Source: an uncultured Lachnospiraceae bacterium (GTDB taxonomy: Bacteria > Bacillota > Clostridia > Lachnospirales > Lachnospiraceae). From it: 64,000 nt of DNA. Where the stretch lies: NCBI GenBank assembly GCA_910587635.1, contig CAJUNB010000040.1:69500-133499 (forward strand). The letters are read 5' to 3'. Position 1 is the stretch's first letter. Every line of letters begins with the position of its first letter. Under the pieces are notes generated by a model. That model saw only the letters and a list, made by a program, of their open reading frames with translations. It did not search any database and was not told the DNA's origin. The position numbers were made by a program, and so were the translations under genes. Below are positions 49,775-58,002 of the stretch, one piece after another.

Positions 49775-50185
49775 TTATAGTTTGCCTACTTGTTTCCATG
49801 TGTAATTGGATAATTCGTTCCAGGTATAATGGGAAGCGGCGCTCCATGTTCCTATATCGTGTGTATCCGCCTCTGTAGAAGTCCAATGCGTCCCGGCTGC
49901 CGCCGAAGCGGGCTCGCTGGACTGATGCGATACAAGGGGTTCTTTTGGGGGTAATTTCATTAAATAGGTTTCTAGGTTCGCCAAACGTTTTTCAAATAGA
50001 TTTAAAATCCAAGCGCCATAAAAAAATGCCTCTGAATGGTTGAGAAATTCAGAGGCAGATGTATAATCGCTTTTATCCAGCAGCGAATTATAATGTTCCA
50101 TAATTGGAACTTGATCTAAATGGATATCTTGAAAAAATATCCTGTCATCAATATTTTTCGGAAATTTTGTTTCAGTATCTCTCAT
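49775..50185 (-). CDS. Tail-module protein with WN/WT repeats, unknown function
   Basis: 136 residues. The start (ATG complementary to 50183-50185) overlaps the stop of the upstream gene by 4 bp and follows AGAGGA. The N-terminal 85 residues are helical (FPKNIDDRIFFQDIHL, SEAFFYGAWILNLFEKRL). The end has a short Tyr/Trp repeat: SHYTWNELSNYTWKQV, similar to the ends of phage fibre-associated proteins. An internal Ser/Ala/Thr linker joins the halves. It might bridge the fibre and the baseplate; this is speculation from position. Confidence 0.6.
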   Translation of the reverse strand: MRDTETKFPKNIDDRIFFQDIHLDQVPIMEHYNSLLDKSDYTSASEFLNHSEAFFYGAWILNLFEKRLANLETYLMKLPPKEPLVSHQSSEPASAAAGTHWTSTEADTHDIGTWSAASHYTWNELSNYTWKQVGKL

Positions 50186-50526
50186 GTTAAAATATCCTCT
50201 TTGCAGCCAATCCATACATCGGAAGTCGTCGCCCATTCCGGTTCGTCTTCCAGATAGTATATGCTTTGCTTTTTTGATATTGCAAATATCTGTACATTTC
50301 TGGTGGATTCGTCTATCTCGTTAATGAAATCTGCACCGTGACAATATTTTTGGAGCCGCTCTCTATTTTGCCGGATGATTTCATTCACTTTGTCGTATTT
50401 CCCTTGGGACTGCAATGTTTTAATTTGGTTTATTTCATTTGCGACACTATCGTCGACATCTTTGAAATTATGTAACGCCATAATTTCAAAGGGAAAGTTA
50501 CTGTATTCATGTGTGTAATATGCCAT
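50182..50526 (-). CDS. Small tail-module protein, unknown function
   Basis: 114 residues. MAYYTHEYSNFPFEIM then a helical middle (VANEINQIKTLQSQGKYDKVNEIIRQN) and a beta-like end (IYYLEDEPEWATTSDVWIG). The repetitive helix and the WIG ending are typical of small phage-structure accessory proteins, without a named family. It lies between the second fibre gene (14-bp gap) and the next small gene (4-bp overlap), so it is in the same transcript. AGGAGA ribosome site. Confidence 0.6.
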   Translation of the reverse strand: MAYYTHEYSNFPFEIMALHNFKDVDDSVANEINQIKTLQSQGKYDKVNEIIRQNRERLQKYCHGADFINEIDESTRNVQIFAISKKQSIYYLEDEPEWATTSDVWIGCKEDILT

Positions 50527-50540
50527 CTATATTCTCCTTT

Positions 50541-51962
50541 TCAATTTGGTATAACATATACATTGATTTGATCACCGCCTTCTCCTGAGTCTTTTGCGAT
50601 ACCATCTGGGCAGTCGTGGTTTTCATAGGGTGTTATTGTATTTTTATATGTTCCGAGCTTTAAAGAATTATTTTCGAAACTACAGGTTAATGAGTAAGTG
50701 GGAGCAGTTAATGGGCTTATACTCGAAAATATTAATTTATTATCGTGTGTAAAAGTGGGTCTATATTGATCTATTCCTATGTTAGATATTTCAGAAATAA
50801 CAGATTTTTGAAACTTCATAATGCCATCTGTACTATAATGCCAGGTTGTATATATGATTTTGTTTTCATTTTTTGATATAGATAGTATAATCCAGCTATT
50901 ATCATCAATTTTAACGTTAGCATAATACTTGGTGTATGACATACTTGTATCAATTAGGCTATTTAAGAGTAAATATGTGTCAGATGGGAAAGGAGTTATA
51001 GATTGTATTATTTCTTCAGACAATGTATCATATAAATATAATGTACAGGATTTTTCTTCATTCGAGACAGATTCATAAATAATGTATCCTATATACTTTA
51101 TATCGTTGTTTTCAAAAACCATACCTCCGTTACTACTTGTTTCTACAGCAGTGCTAAATATATTGTATGAAGTTCCATAAGATTTTATTATTTTAAATTC
51201 AACGACAGAAGAGTAGTCCTCATTTAACGTCACTACAATAAAATCAACACAATTATGAAAATAACTTTGATTTTGATTTGCACCAGCTTTTTTCTTATTT
51301 GTTGATATAAAATACAATTTTTGATTGTCATTTCCTATATATGATATAGTCCCGCTATAAAATGTATTACTTGAATAAATATGATACTCGATATACTTCT
51401 CATTGATATTATGTATATTATTATGATCTGATATATCAATGAATTCGAACCTAATAGAATATATACCAGTAAAATATGTCATGATTACATTGTTGGATAA
51501 TCTATAAAAATTGTTTTCTGAGCGTACACTAAAATGTGTAATATTAATAATAGAATTGTTTTCTGTATCTACAGAAAAAGTAAATATACTTTTATTTGTA
51601 ACTCTGGCAATAAATAGGTTATCTCTTATTTTTATAATATTTTGAATGGACTCTTCGGCATAACCATAAATAACATTAATAATTTCATCTGTATACGTAA
51701 ATAAAACAATACGCCCTGTACCACTGGCTACAGTTCCTGTGCTAAAATCAACAGCAACATATAAATTACCTGAAATATGATTAACGCTACATAATCTATG
51801 CAATCCACCATCTAAATACACGTTTTCTGCTGGTATATGGATTCTACTTACAAAATCTCCGGCGTTGATTGAACTTCCTTTTTCAACTTGCATTTTCTTG
51901 ATTTCTGTATTTATATCCATACTGCCTTTGGCAGTATGGATTATATTTGTCCTTCCTCTCAT
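50541..51962 (-). CDS. AT-rich fibre-like protein, paralogue 2
   Basis: 473 residues. The start overlaps the previous stop (ATGA). Repeated strands of the type NLYVAVDF, NLFIARV, KLYFISTNKK, KIIYTTWHY suggest a beta-propeller or all-beta fibre head. The C-terminus PDGIAKDSGEGGDQINVYV closely matches the end of the next gene upstream, and SINAGDFVSRI near residue 30 matches SINSGDFVELL there, so the two genes are paralogues. It lacks the N-terminal anchoring motif of its partner. It is much more AT-rich than the flanking tail genes. A probable host-recognition or decorating protein. Confidence 0.65.
   Translation of the reverse strand: MRGRTNIIHTAKGSMDINTEIKKMQVEKGSSINAGDFVSRIHIPAENVYLDGGLHRLCSVNHISGNLYVAVDFSTGTVASGTGRIVLFTYTDEIINVIYGYAEESIQNIIKIRDNLFIARVTNKSIFTFSVDTENNSIINITHFSVRSENNFYRLSNNVIMTYFTGIYSIRFEFIDISDHNNIHNINEKYIEYHIYSSNTFYSGTISYIGNDNQKLYFISTNKKKAGANQNQSYFHNCVDFIVVTLNEDYSSVVEFKIIKSYGTSYNIFSTAVETSSNGGMVFENNDIKYIGYIIYESVSNEEKSCTLYLYDTLSEEIIQSITPFPSDTYLLLNSLIDTSMSYTKYYANVKIDDNSWIILSISKNENKIIYTTWHYSTDGIMKFQKSVISEISNIGIDQYRPTFTHDNKLIFSSISPLTAPTYSLTCSFENNSLKLGTYKNTITPYENHDCPDGIAKDSGEGGDQINVYVIPN
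51915..51941. repeat. Perfect inverted repeat at the 5' end of fibre paralogue 2
   Basis: ATCCATACTGCC and GGCAGTATGGAT (12 bp each) around a TTT centre, lying 21 bp inside the gene on the minus strand. It may be an RNA hairpin limiting translation, or a recombination site. Confidence 0.8.
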
Positions 51963-53734
51963 ATAGCAGCACTCTCCTCCTCTGCAGATAGAATGTTTTT
52001 GGCAGGAACATATACATTTATCAGTTCTCCAGATTCTCCATCGTCTTTGGCGATACCAATGGGATTACTTCCATCCAAATATTCTTTTACAAAATTTTCT
52101 GCAGTGTTTTGTATTATAAATTCATTTGTTACTTCATCAAACAGATAAGTAATATATTTTCCATTCCATATGAAAACGATGTAATTTCTATTTTTAAAAA
52201 ACGCTGGATTTGTAGTTATATAAGTATGAGTATTTAATGTTTTACTTTTTGAATAATATTCTATTCTATTTTCTACAGTATCGTACTTTATGAGATTATA
52301 ACTGTTGGAACAGAGTATCGCCCATAAATTTTCTAATATATTTATACAATTCCCATTATTCCAGGATGTAACTCCATCGTTTTCTATTGTGGTTCCATCT
52401 GATTTTATTGTACGTACATTGATCAGTTCTTTTGTTTTTAAATTGTAAAAATATGTTTTTATTTCTATCAGTGTAGTTCCATTCTCCTGGTATTTTTGTA
52501 TTGCAAAGGAGGATATTTTATTAGTATTATCCTCAAAAAAGATAATATTTTTATTGTTGTTTCTAAAATGATATGTGCTGTTATTACGTAATGGGTTTCC
52601 ATAAGTCTTAATGACATTTTTTGTGAAAGTAGTAACATTTTCATTAAAAACAAATTCTATTAATTGGACATAATAAGAATATTCTTCTGTATTTTCAGTT
52701 TTCTGCTGTGAAAGAAAATAGAATTTATTCTCATAAAATCCTACAAAATAGTTTGTACACCAGTACATCTCTTCAAAATTATATTTTTTCTTGGAACCAG
52801 TATAACTATATTCATAAGGAAGTTCCGGATCTTCATTAAGGAAAATATCATAAAAATTAAAATCAATCCAGGCTTCTCTTCCTCCTATATTGCTATAATT
52901 TCTAATAGCAACTACTTTATTGTCTGATATTTTATATATTTCATAAAATTCATTCGGATCTTTTTGATTAAATAATGATTCTTTTATTTCAAACGTATGG
53001 GCTTCGGTATTGACAGTGAACAAAAATCCATAATCATCCATTCCATAATTTAAGAATAGTCCATCGTCATTTAATTTAATGATTTTACAAGAGTCTGTGT
53101 TATGCGTATAAACAATATCTATCGTTTTGTTTACATACTGAAATAAAACGATATGATTATCATCGTTTTTTATGCCCACATATAGATTTTCATTTACATT
53201 GATAATATTTTTTAATCCAATCCCATCAGGAAGTGTCTTTTCATTATTTTCTACAGTCAATAATTCTACAAAATCTCCAGAATTGATGGAGTTACTTTCA
53301 GCTACTTTATATGGTTTTATATCACCATTAATCATAAATGGTTCAGAGATGATATGAATTATACTGACTTTAATGGTTGCTTTTATAGTTCCTTCTGGAG
53401 TGTTTTCTGCAGTTAATTCCAGTTTGCCATCATAAGATTCCACGGATATATTTGCTTTATCTGCAAAAGATACTGTGTCGCTTGTGAAATATACGTCAGC
53501 AATACTGTTAGACTTTATTCTGTTGTCGTTTAATGTGCATATATTATTTGTATCAAATGTAAGTTTTTCCTGATCTATTAGTATAAAACTATTATCCCCC
53601 TGGGTTTGGTTTATATTATCTGAAATATTTTTCAAATTCCGATCAATGGTATCCATATTTTCATTGATCAGATTTATGTCTACTTTTTCATCGCCTTCCG
53701 GCTTATGCAATAAATAATTTTCTGTACTTAACAA
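51959..53734 (-). CDS. AT-rich tail fibre protein, paralogue 1
   Basis: 591 residues. The N-terminus (ENYLLHKPEGDEKVDINLIN, ENMDTIDRNLKNI) has the anchor pattern found in Firmicute phage tail fibres ('KP ... D ... N ... NMDIID'). The middle is all-beta with repeating strand motifs (NLYVGIKNDDN, LFLNYGMDD, KFYFLSQQK, NYIVFIWNG). The C-terminus PIGIAKDDGESGELINVYV is a terminal fibre motif shared with paralogue 2. It ends with an acidic Ala-rich tail. Codon use is strongly AT-biased compared with genes on either side. It is likely the primary fibre attached to the baseplate. Confidence 0.75.
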   Translation of the reverse strand: MLSTENYLLHKPEGDEKVDINLINENMDTIDRNLKNISDNINQTQGDNSFILIDQEKLTFDTNNICTLNDNRIKSNSIADVYFTSDTVSFADKANISVESYDGKLELTAENTPEGTIKATIKVSIIHIISEPFMINGDIKPYKVAESNSINSGDFVELLTVENNEKTLPDGIGLKNIINVNENLYVGIKNDDNHIVLFQYVNKTIDIVYTHNTDSCKIIKLNDDGLFLNYGMDDYGFLFTVNTEAHTFEIKESLFNQKDPNEFYEIYKISDNKVVAIRNYSNIGGREAWIDFNFYDIFLNEDPELPYEYSYTGSKKKYNFEEMYWCTNYFVGFYENKFYFLSQQKTENTEEYSYYVQLIEFVFNENVTTFTKNVIKTYGNPLRNNSTYHFRNNNKNIIFFEDNTNKISSFAIQKYQENGTTLIEIKTYFYNLKTKELINVRTIKSDGTTIENDGVTSWNNGNCINILENLWAILCSNSYNLIKYDTVENRIEYYSKSKTLNTHTYITTNPAFFKNRNYIVFIWNGKYITYLFDEVTNEFIIQNTAENFVKEYLDGSNPIGIAKDDGESGELINVYVPAKNILSAEEESAAI

Positions 53735-53771
53735 TATCCGGCCTCCTATCCTGTTTAAAAAAGTATATAGT

Positions 53772-55469
53772 TTATTGGTTATGGTTATCTTCCTGATACA
53801 GTGGATAAAATCTCATTAACTGCCAGGTAGTCGTGGCGCCGCTCAGATCGTGGCTGATGGATTTGACGATGTATTGGCCTACTGCGGTTTGATCGCTTCT
53901 GCAATAGCTCACCTTTATGTTTACGTCTGCGAATGGACAGAGCTTTGTGGTGATGGAAATGGAATCGGTCAGTCTGCTGTTTTTCCAGTTTTCGTATTCG
54001 GCGCGGGCGAGAGCGAGAGAGTCGGAAGTAATATTTTCATAGTCGCCCCCTGTTTTCACATCCAATATTTCTCCGAGCTCCTGGACACAAAAGGGGCTGT
54101 CCGGGACCGTGGTAAGCTCTATGCTTTGGCAATGGTATTTGTCCATAAAGTATTCTTTGGAAAATACTTTTACAGTCGTTTGCTCTGAAGTGGTATAGTC
54201 TGTATCCGCGACATTGCCGCTTGTGAGGATGTTGATTCCGTGTGCCTGCCACTGTCCGAGAAAATAAGCGTAGGTTACGGTATTTTTTTCGATTCGTTTG
54301 TTTTTGATTTTGAATACATAGATTTGCTCTTTTTCCAGGATGTCCTGTGCGAGCGGGTTCTCATCGTTCTCATGGATGATCTGGATTTCTTCCAGGCCGT
54401 TGATCTTTAATTTACTGCCTGCTGAATTTGCGGCGGGAATTTTTACGGCAATACAATCCCCGTTATGGTATTTCTCTTTGTAGCCTTCTACGCTGCAGGA
54501 GTAGCAGTTATTATGGTAGGTACAGTTTTCGGTATAATAGTCCGCGTCCAGTACCTGTCCCCATACGCTGCATATATTTTTTACCTGGGTGAGATCGATA
54601 TTGGTATCTTCCGAAATGAGAATCTTTTGTAAGAAATCATTGTCAAAGGTGACATCATCGTGATAGCAGCTTGGAATCATTTTACAGATAAAAACGCCGT
54701 TTTCGTCAAAGTACATTTCATAATTGGGGTATAAATCCCGAAAGGCAGTGAGAATGGAAAGAACGCTGCACCCTGCCGAAAATTCCTGGTCGTAGGGGAT
54801 TGCGTTCCATGTTTCCATATAGGTTCCGTCTTTCACTTGTACCTTTGAGCTTTCTCTGTACTCCAGATAATCGGCGTTGTAGTCCGGCATTCCCTTAAAT
54901 TCGCCGATATCGTCTATTTCATATTCTGTCATTTTTCCAAGCTGAGTGAGAGTGGTAATGATGGCATCCCTGATGTAATGATATTTGATCACTTCTCCGG
55001 TCTCTTTGTCTTCTTCATATGCCGGGTATACGATCTGCAGATCCCCCAACTGGCCGTTTTTCGTACCGTCCAGTTTGGTCATCAGGTCGGAACAATTGAT
55101 CGTGATCTGATTCGTCGTTCCATCATAGGAAACAGACGTATTTGACAGAATATAATCGCCCTGTTTGTACCAATACCACAGGTTTTGCACTCTGTCTAAG
55201 ATAGCGATTTCCATTTTAAAAATCCTGTTCATCCACAGGATGCCATCCTTATCTACGATCAGGTATTTATTTTTTAACGGAATGGCAGTGATAGAACAGG
55301 TTCTTCTGATATCGGACTCCGCATTGATATTTTCTGTGCCGTTTATGACGCCGCATTCCAATTCTCCGATATAGTCGCCGTTTCTTTCATCATATATTTT
55401 TATTTTTAACCTTATGTCAATGATGTTCTGTTTGATTATTTTAAAATCCTGTGTGTTTATTTGTATCAT
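53772..55469 (-). CDS. Phage tail-tip / tail-associated (Tal-like) protein
   Basis: 565 residues. The start ATG complementary to 55467-55469 overlaps the upstream stop (ATGA) and has GAGGAG at 11 bases. The N-terminal 130 residues (LKIKIYDERNGDYIGELEC, ESDIRRTCSITAIPL, GDYILSNTSVSYDG) and the central hub-like region (GCSVLSILTAFRDLYPNYEMYF) resemble the DUF5048/baseplate-hub type of tail protein in Firmicute siphophages. A later C-terminal block (SITTKLCPFADVNIKVSY) resembles an added beta domain. It probably forms the tail tip that carries the fibres. No lytic domain is recognised. Confidence 0.7.
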   Translation of the reverse strand: MIQINTQDFKIIKQNIIDIRLKIKIYDERNGDYIGELECGVINGTENINAESDIRRTCSITAIPLKNKYLIVDKDGILWMNRIFKMEIAILDRVQNLWYWYKQGDYILSNTSVSYDGTTNQITINCSDLMTKLDGTKNGQLGDLQIVYPAYEEDKETGEVIKYHYIRDAIITTLTQLGKMTEYEIDDIGEFKGMPDYNADYLEYRESSKVQVKDGTYMETWNAIPYDQEFSAGCSVLSILTAFRDLYPNYEMYFDENGVFICKMIPSCYHDDVTFDNDFLQKILISEDTNIDLTQVKNICSVWGQVLDADYYTENCTYHNNCYSCSVEGYKEKYHNGDCIAVKIPAANSAGSKLKINGLEEIQIIHENDENPLAQDILEKEQIYVFKIKNKRIEKNTVTYAYFLGQWQAHGINILTSGNVADTDYTTSEQTTVKVFSKEYFMDKYHCQSIELTTVPDSPFCVQELGEILDVKTGGDYENITSDSLALARAEYENWKNSRLTDSISITTKLCPFADVNIKVSYCRSDQTAVGQYIVKSISHDLSGATTTWQLMRFYPLYQEDNHNQ

Positions 55470-56386
55470 CTGTTCCACCACTCCTCGGTAGCAGTAATGA
55501 ATCCTGCGTCATACAGATCTTTTTCCGATTCCATAGAACCGACTTCCGTACAGGTAAAACTGAGCTTTCTGTTTTGATAATCATCGGTTGCGGTGTCCGT
55601 TGGGGGAGTCGTAACATAGATAAGCCATATATTGCCGTCCATGCTTTTTAGAATCTTTGTTTTTCCGTTACGCAGGAACCGTTTTGCTCCATTGTTATAA
55701 TGGATTCGTTTCCGGTCATCGTCCGGTATGATTTCACAGCCGTCCTCGCCCGTCGGGAAGAACTGTGCGTTTACCGTGATTTCCTCATAGTTTGCTTCTG
55801 TGTTTCTTACGATTGTCGGATATGTGTCGTACATCGTAGTGATGGTCTGTTGGGGGACGACGGAGGTGTTATCGAGATAATTGTCCGTCAGATAGGTACT
55901 CCATACTTCGTCCTTATCTGCAAGCATCAGGGTATTCGTTTTCACCTCAACATTGCATACAAAATAAAAACCTTCCACACCGTTGATAATAGGTACGACA
56001 GCATACTGATACCCGCAATTCGGCGTGGCCGTCACATCGATATTTTTGATATTGAAATCCTTGATGGTTTCCACTTTCAACGCCTCTAAGGTAATCCATT
56101 TGAAATCCCCTGTTTTTTTCCGTTTGATGATGATGTGGGAGACGGTATCCAGATTCCAATTCACATTTCCCGCAGACAGATTTCCGTTGAATTTTGCATG
56201 TAAAATCGTATCAAAATCCCATTCCTGAGGTATGGTTACGCCCAGTTCTTCCGTGGTATTTTTGGTTACCCGGAGATCGTCAAATTCTCCGTTGGACAAT
56301 TCTATTCTGGTTATGTTGTCGATAGCGGTAGGGGTACAGGTGACAGACATCATATCTGCACAGAGCATACTTCCCATAAATATCAT
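55466..56386 (-). CDS. Tail-tip / baseplate structural protein
   Basis: 306 residues. The start (ATG complementary to 56384-56386) overlaps the previous stop (ATGA). It is all-beta with strands such as KTGDFKWITLEAL, YQYAVVPIINGVEGFYF and KRKKTGDF. IWLIYVTTPPTDTATDDYQNR near the C-terminus and WWNR at the end are typical of distal-tail-type proteins. A strongly conserved family could not be named. Context between two other tail-tip genes with 4-bp overlaps makes a baseplate role likely. Confidence 0.65.
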   Translation of the reverse strand: MIFMGSMLCADMMSVTCTPTAIDNITRIELSNGEFDDLRVTKNTTEELGVTIPQEWDFDTILHAKFNGNLSAGNVNWNLDTVSHIIIKRKKTGDFKWITLEALKVETIKDFNIKNIDVTATPNCGYQYAVVPIINGVEGFYFVCNVEVKTNTLMLADKDEVWSTYLTDNYLDNTSVVPQQTITTMYDTYPTIVRNTEANYEEITVNAQFFPTGEDGCEIIPDDDRKRIHYNNGAKRFLRNGKTKILKSMDGNIWLIYVTTPPTDTATDDYQNRKLSFTCTEVGSMESEKDLYDAGFITATEEWWNR

Positions 56387-57636
56387 GTCTGCTCGCCTCC
56401 AATCCATATATCGTATTTATTTTCCGCCAGGTATCCAGGTTCTTCGTTTCTGTAAAATACGGTGACGTCGTCTTTATCGATACGCACCACGCCAGGTTCT
56501 CCGTTATTTACCCATATGTCGTAGGATGCAAGATTGCTGTTTGTGGGCCTTTTGCTTCCGAACCACATATTATGTTTTTCTACATAGTCCGTGTCTATAA
56601 AACATGTCAGTTGATAGATGTGACCTACTCTTCGTATGTGTACGGTAACGATATCTCCCGGAACCGGCATGATGGGCTCTGTATATAAGATATAATTGCA
56701 GATGCCGTTGGGCACCGTCAGTTTATACCGCATCCATCGATCGTCATAGATGTAAGATGACAGCGTAAATCCGTAGGTATCGTCAGCGCATTTCAGGATG
56801 GTTGCGGTCCGATACATATTGATTCCACGTATGGACATTGTAAAATCGCCGTTGACGATAAAATCTTTATCGTATACGAGGGTTTTGTCGATCAGATTGA
56901 TAAAGCTGTTATAAAATTCGTAATCGCCCTCGTTTCCCGAAACACTGTCTTTGCCTGGGTTGATAATAGTAAAATTGGTACGGTAGGTTACGACGCTGTT
57001 ATGGTTATTGCATGTTGCATAGATATTGGAAAAATCCGAAGGGTTTTTATATTTTACATAAATTCTGATATATCCTGTATCTAAGACAATTCCGTTTATC
57101 GTCATTCCCACGGCTCTGATATGATAAAATTTCTCATTTTCGAAGCCCCGGAATGCGTAGTTCATGTTGTCGGTGGTATAGACAGGATTGCTTTCGAACA
57201 ATAAATTTTTCACTTCGTCATATAATTGAAAACGAAACTCGGCGATGTCTTCCCATTCCGGCTGATCGTATATCAATTCGGCATACAGCGAGGCGGTGGG
57301 AATCGTGTCGCCGTCGTTTACATTGTCGAAATAAAAAGAGGGGACTGTAGCGGTCCAAAAATATGTTTTATCCGAAAGCGCACTTTCCACGCCCATAGAA
57401 TCATATACCTGCGACTGTATCGCGTATTTATTGCCGTTTGTCAGGGTATTCGCCGGTATCATGTGCTCCAAAGAGATTCCTGCGTCGGAAATATGGTCAT
57501 AGACAACGGACAGCGTTTTGGCGTTATAGATGATGATCCTGTTTTTGTAGGGTATGTTTCCGATATATGACATAGATACCGTGTAGTCATAAGAGGCGTC
57601 GAAAGGTATGATTTTATTGATAGTAGGTTTTGACAT
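56383..57636 (-). CDS. Tail protein with Fn3-like and lectin-like regions
   Basis: 417 residues, AAAAGGAGGTG before the start. Residues 80-210 look like fibronectin-type strands (KYAIQSQVYDSMGVESALSDK, FYHIRAVGMTINGIV, GYIRIYVKYKNP). Residues 230-370 resemble a concanavalin-like sandwich (FTMSIRGINMYRTATILKC, TYGFTLSSYIYDDRW). The C-terminus repeats SYDIWVNNGEP and KYDIWIGGEQ. It is probably a distal tail or baseplate component that also has a carbohydrate-binding part. No family is named with certainty. Confidence 0.65.
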   Translation of the reverse strand: MSKPTINKIIPFDASYDYTVSMSYIGNIPYKNRIIIYNAKTLSVVYDHISDAGISLEHMIPANTLTNGNKYAIQSQVYDSMGVESALSDKTYFWTATVPSFYFDNVNDGDTIPTASLYAELIYDQPEWEDIAEFRFQLYDEVKNLLFESNPVYTTDNMNYAFRGFENEKFYHIRAVGMTINGIVLDTGYIRIYVKYKNPSDFSNIYATCNNHNSVVTYRTNFTIINPGKDSVSGNEGDYEFYNSFINLIDKTLVYDKDFIVNGDFTMSIRGINMYRTATILKCADDTYGFTLSSYIYDDRWMRYKLTVPNGICNYILYTEPIMPVPGDIVTVHIRRVGHIYQLTCFIDTDYVEKHNMWFGSKRPTNSNLASYDIWVNNGEPGVVRIDKDDVTVFYRNEEPGYLAENKYDIWIGGEQT

Positions 57637-57660
57637 TGTAGCACCTCCTTTTCATCTGTT

Positions 57661-57918
57661 TTAACAAACGCCGCAGATATGTAACGCTCCGATATCGCCC
57701 ATGGGTTCCTTGACCCATACGTTCTGTCCCGCTTTTAAGCTGACGCCGGGGATGCAGCACCGGACTGTGCGCTCGCATCCTGCGCTATCGACGATTACAT
57801 ATCCTTCTTTCACAATCTTTTTAACGACAGACCGGTAGGTATGGTCAACTTTGCGGTTGGAAACAGTCCTGTCAACCATGGTCTGTATCGATTTTAATAT
57901 TTCATTTTTGTAATCCAT
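57661..57918 (-). CDS. Small OB-fold-like tail-tip protein
   Basis: 85 residues. KKIVKEGYVIVDSAGCERTVRC then GQNVWVKEPMGD reads like the small OB-barrel proteins of phage baseplates (spike-like or gp5-N-type), with three closely spaced beta strands. The N-terminal 25 residues are helical. It is 25 bp before the next gene and about 85 bp after the tape measure. Four Cys residues, two of them adjacent and two in the ICGVC end, are unusual for such a protein and may bind metal. Confidence 0.6.
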   Translation of the reverse strand: MDYKNEILKSIQTMVDRTVSNRKVDHTYRSVVKKIVKEGYVIVDSAGCERTVRCCIPGVSLKAGQNVWVKEPMGDIGALHICGVC

Positions 57919-57939
57919 CCTGTATGTCCTTTTTTAAAT

Positions 57940-57976
57940 AAAAAGAGTTTTACCGCACCCATATTTCAGGGTGCGG
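57940..57976 (-). terminator. Terminator or attenuator after the tape-measure gene
   Basis: On the minus strand CCGCACCC / GGGTGCGG (8 bp, 8-base loop) is followed by TAAAACTCTTTTTATT. It would cut transcription between the tape measure and the tail-tip genes. Confidence 0.78.
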
Positions 57977-58002
57977 CTGTCATTTCTTAAAATCGTGCAG
58001 AA

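Noticed and set aside
50541..53734. Diversity-generating retroelement acting on the fibre genes
   Set aside because: No reverse transcriptase gene and no template/variable repeat with adenine-specific differences could be seen.
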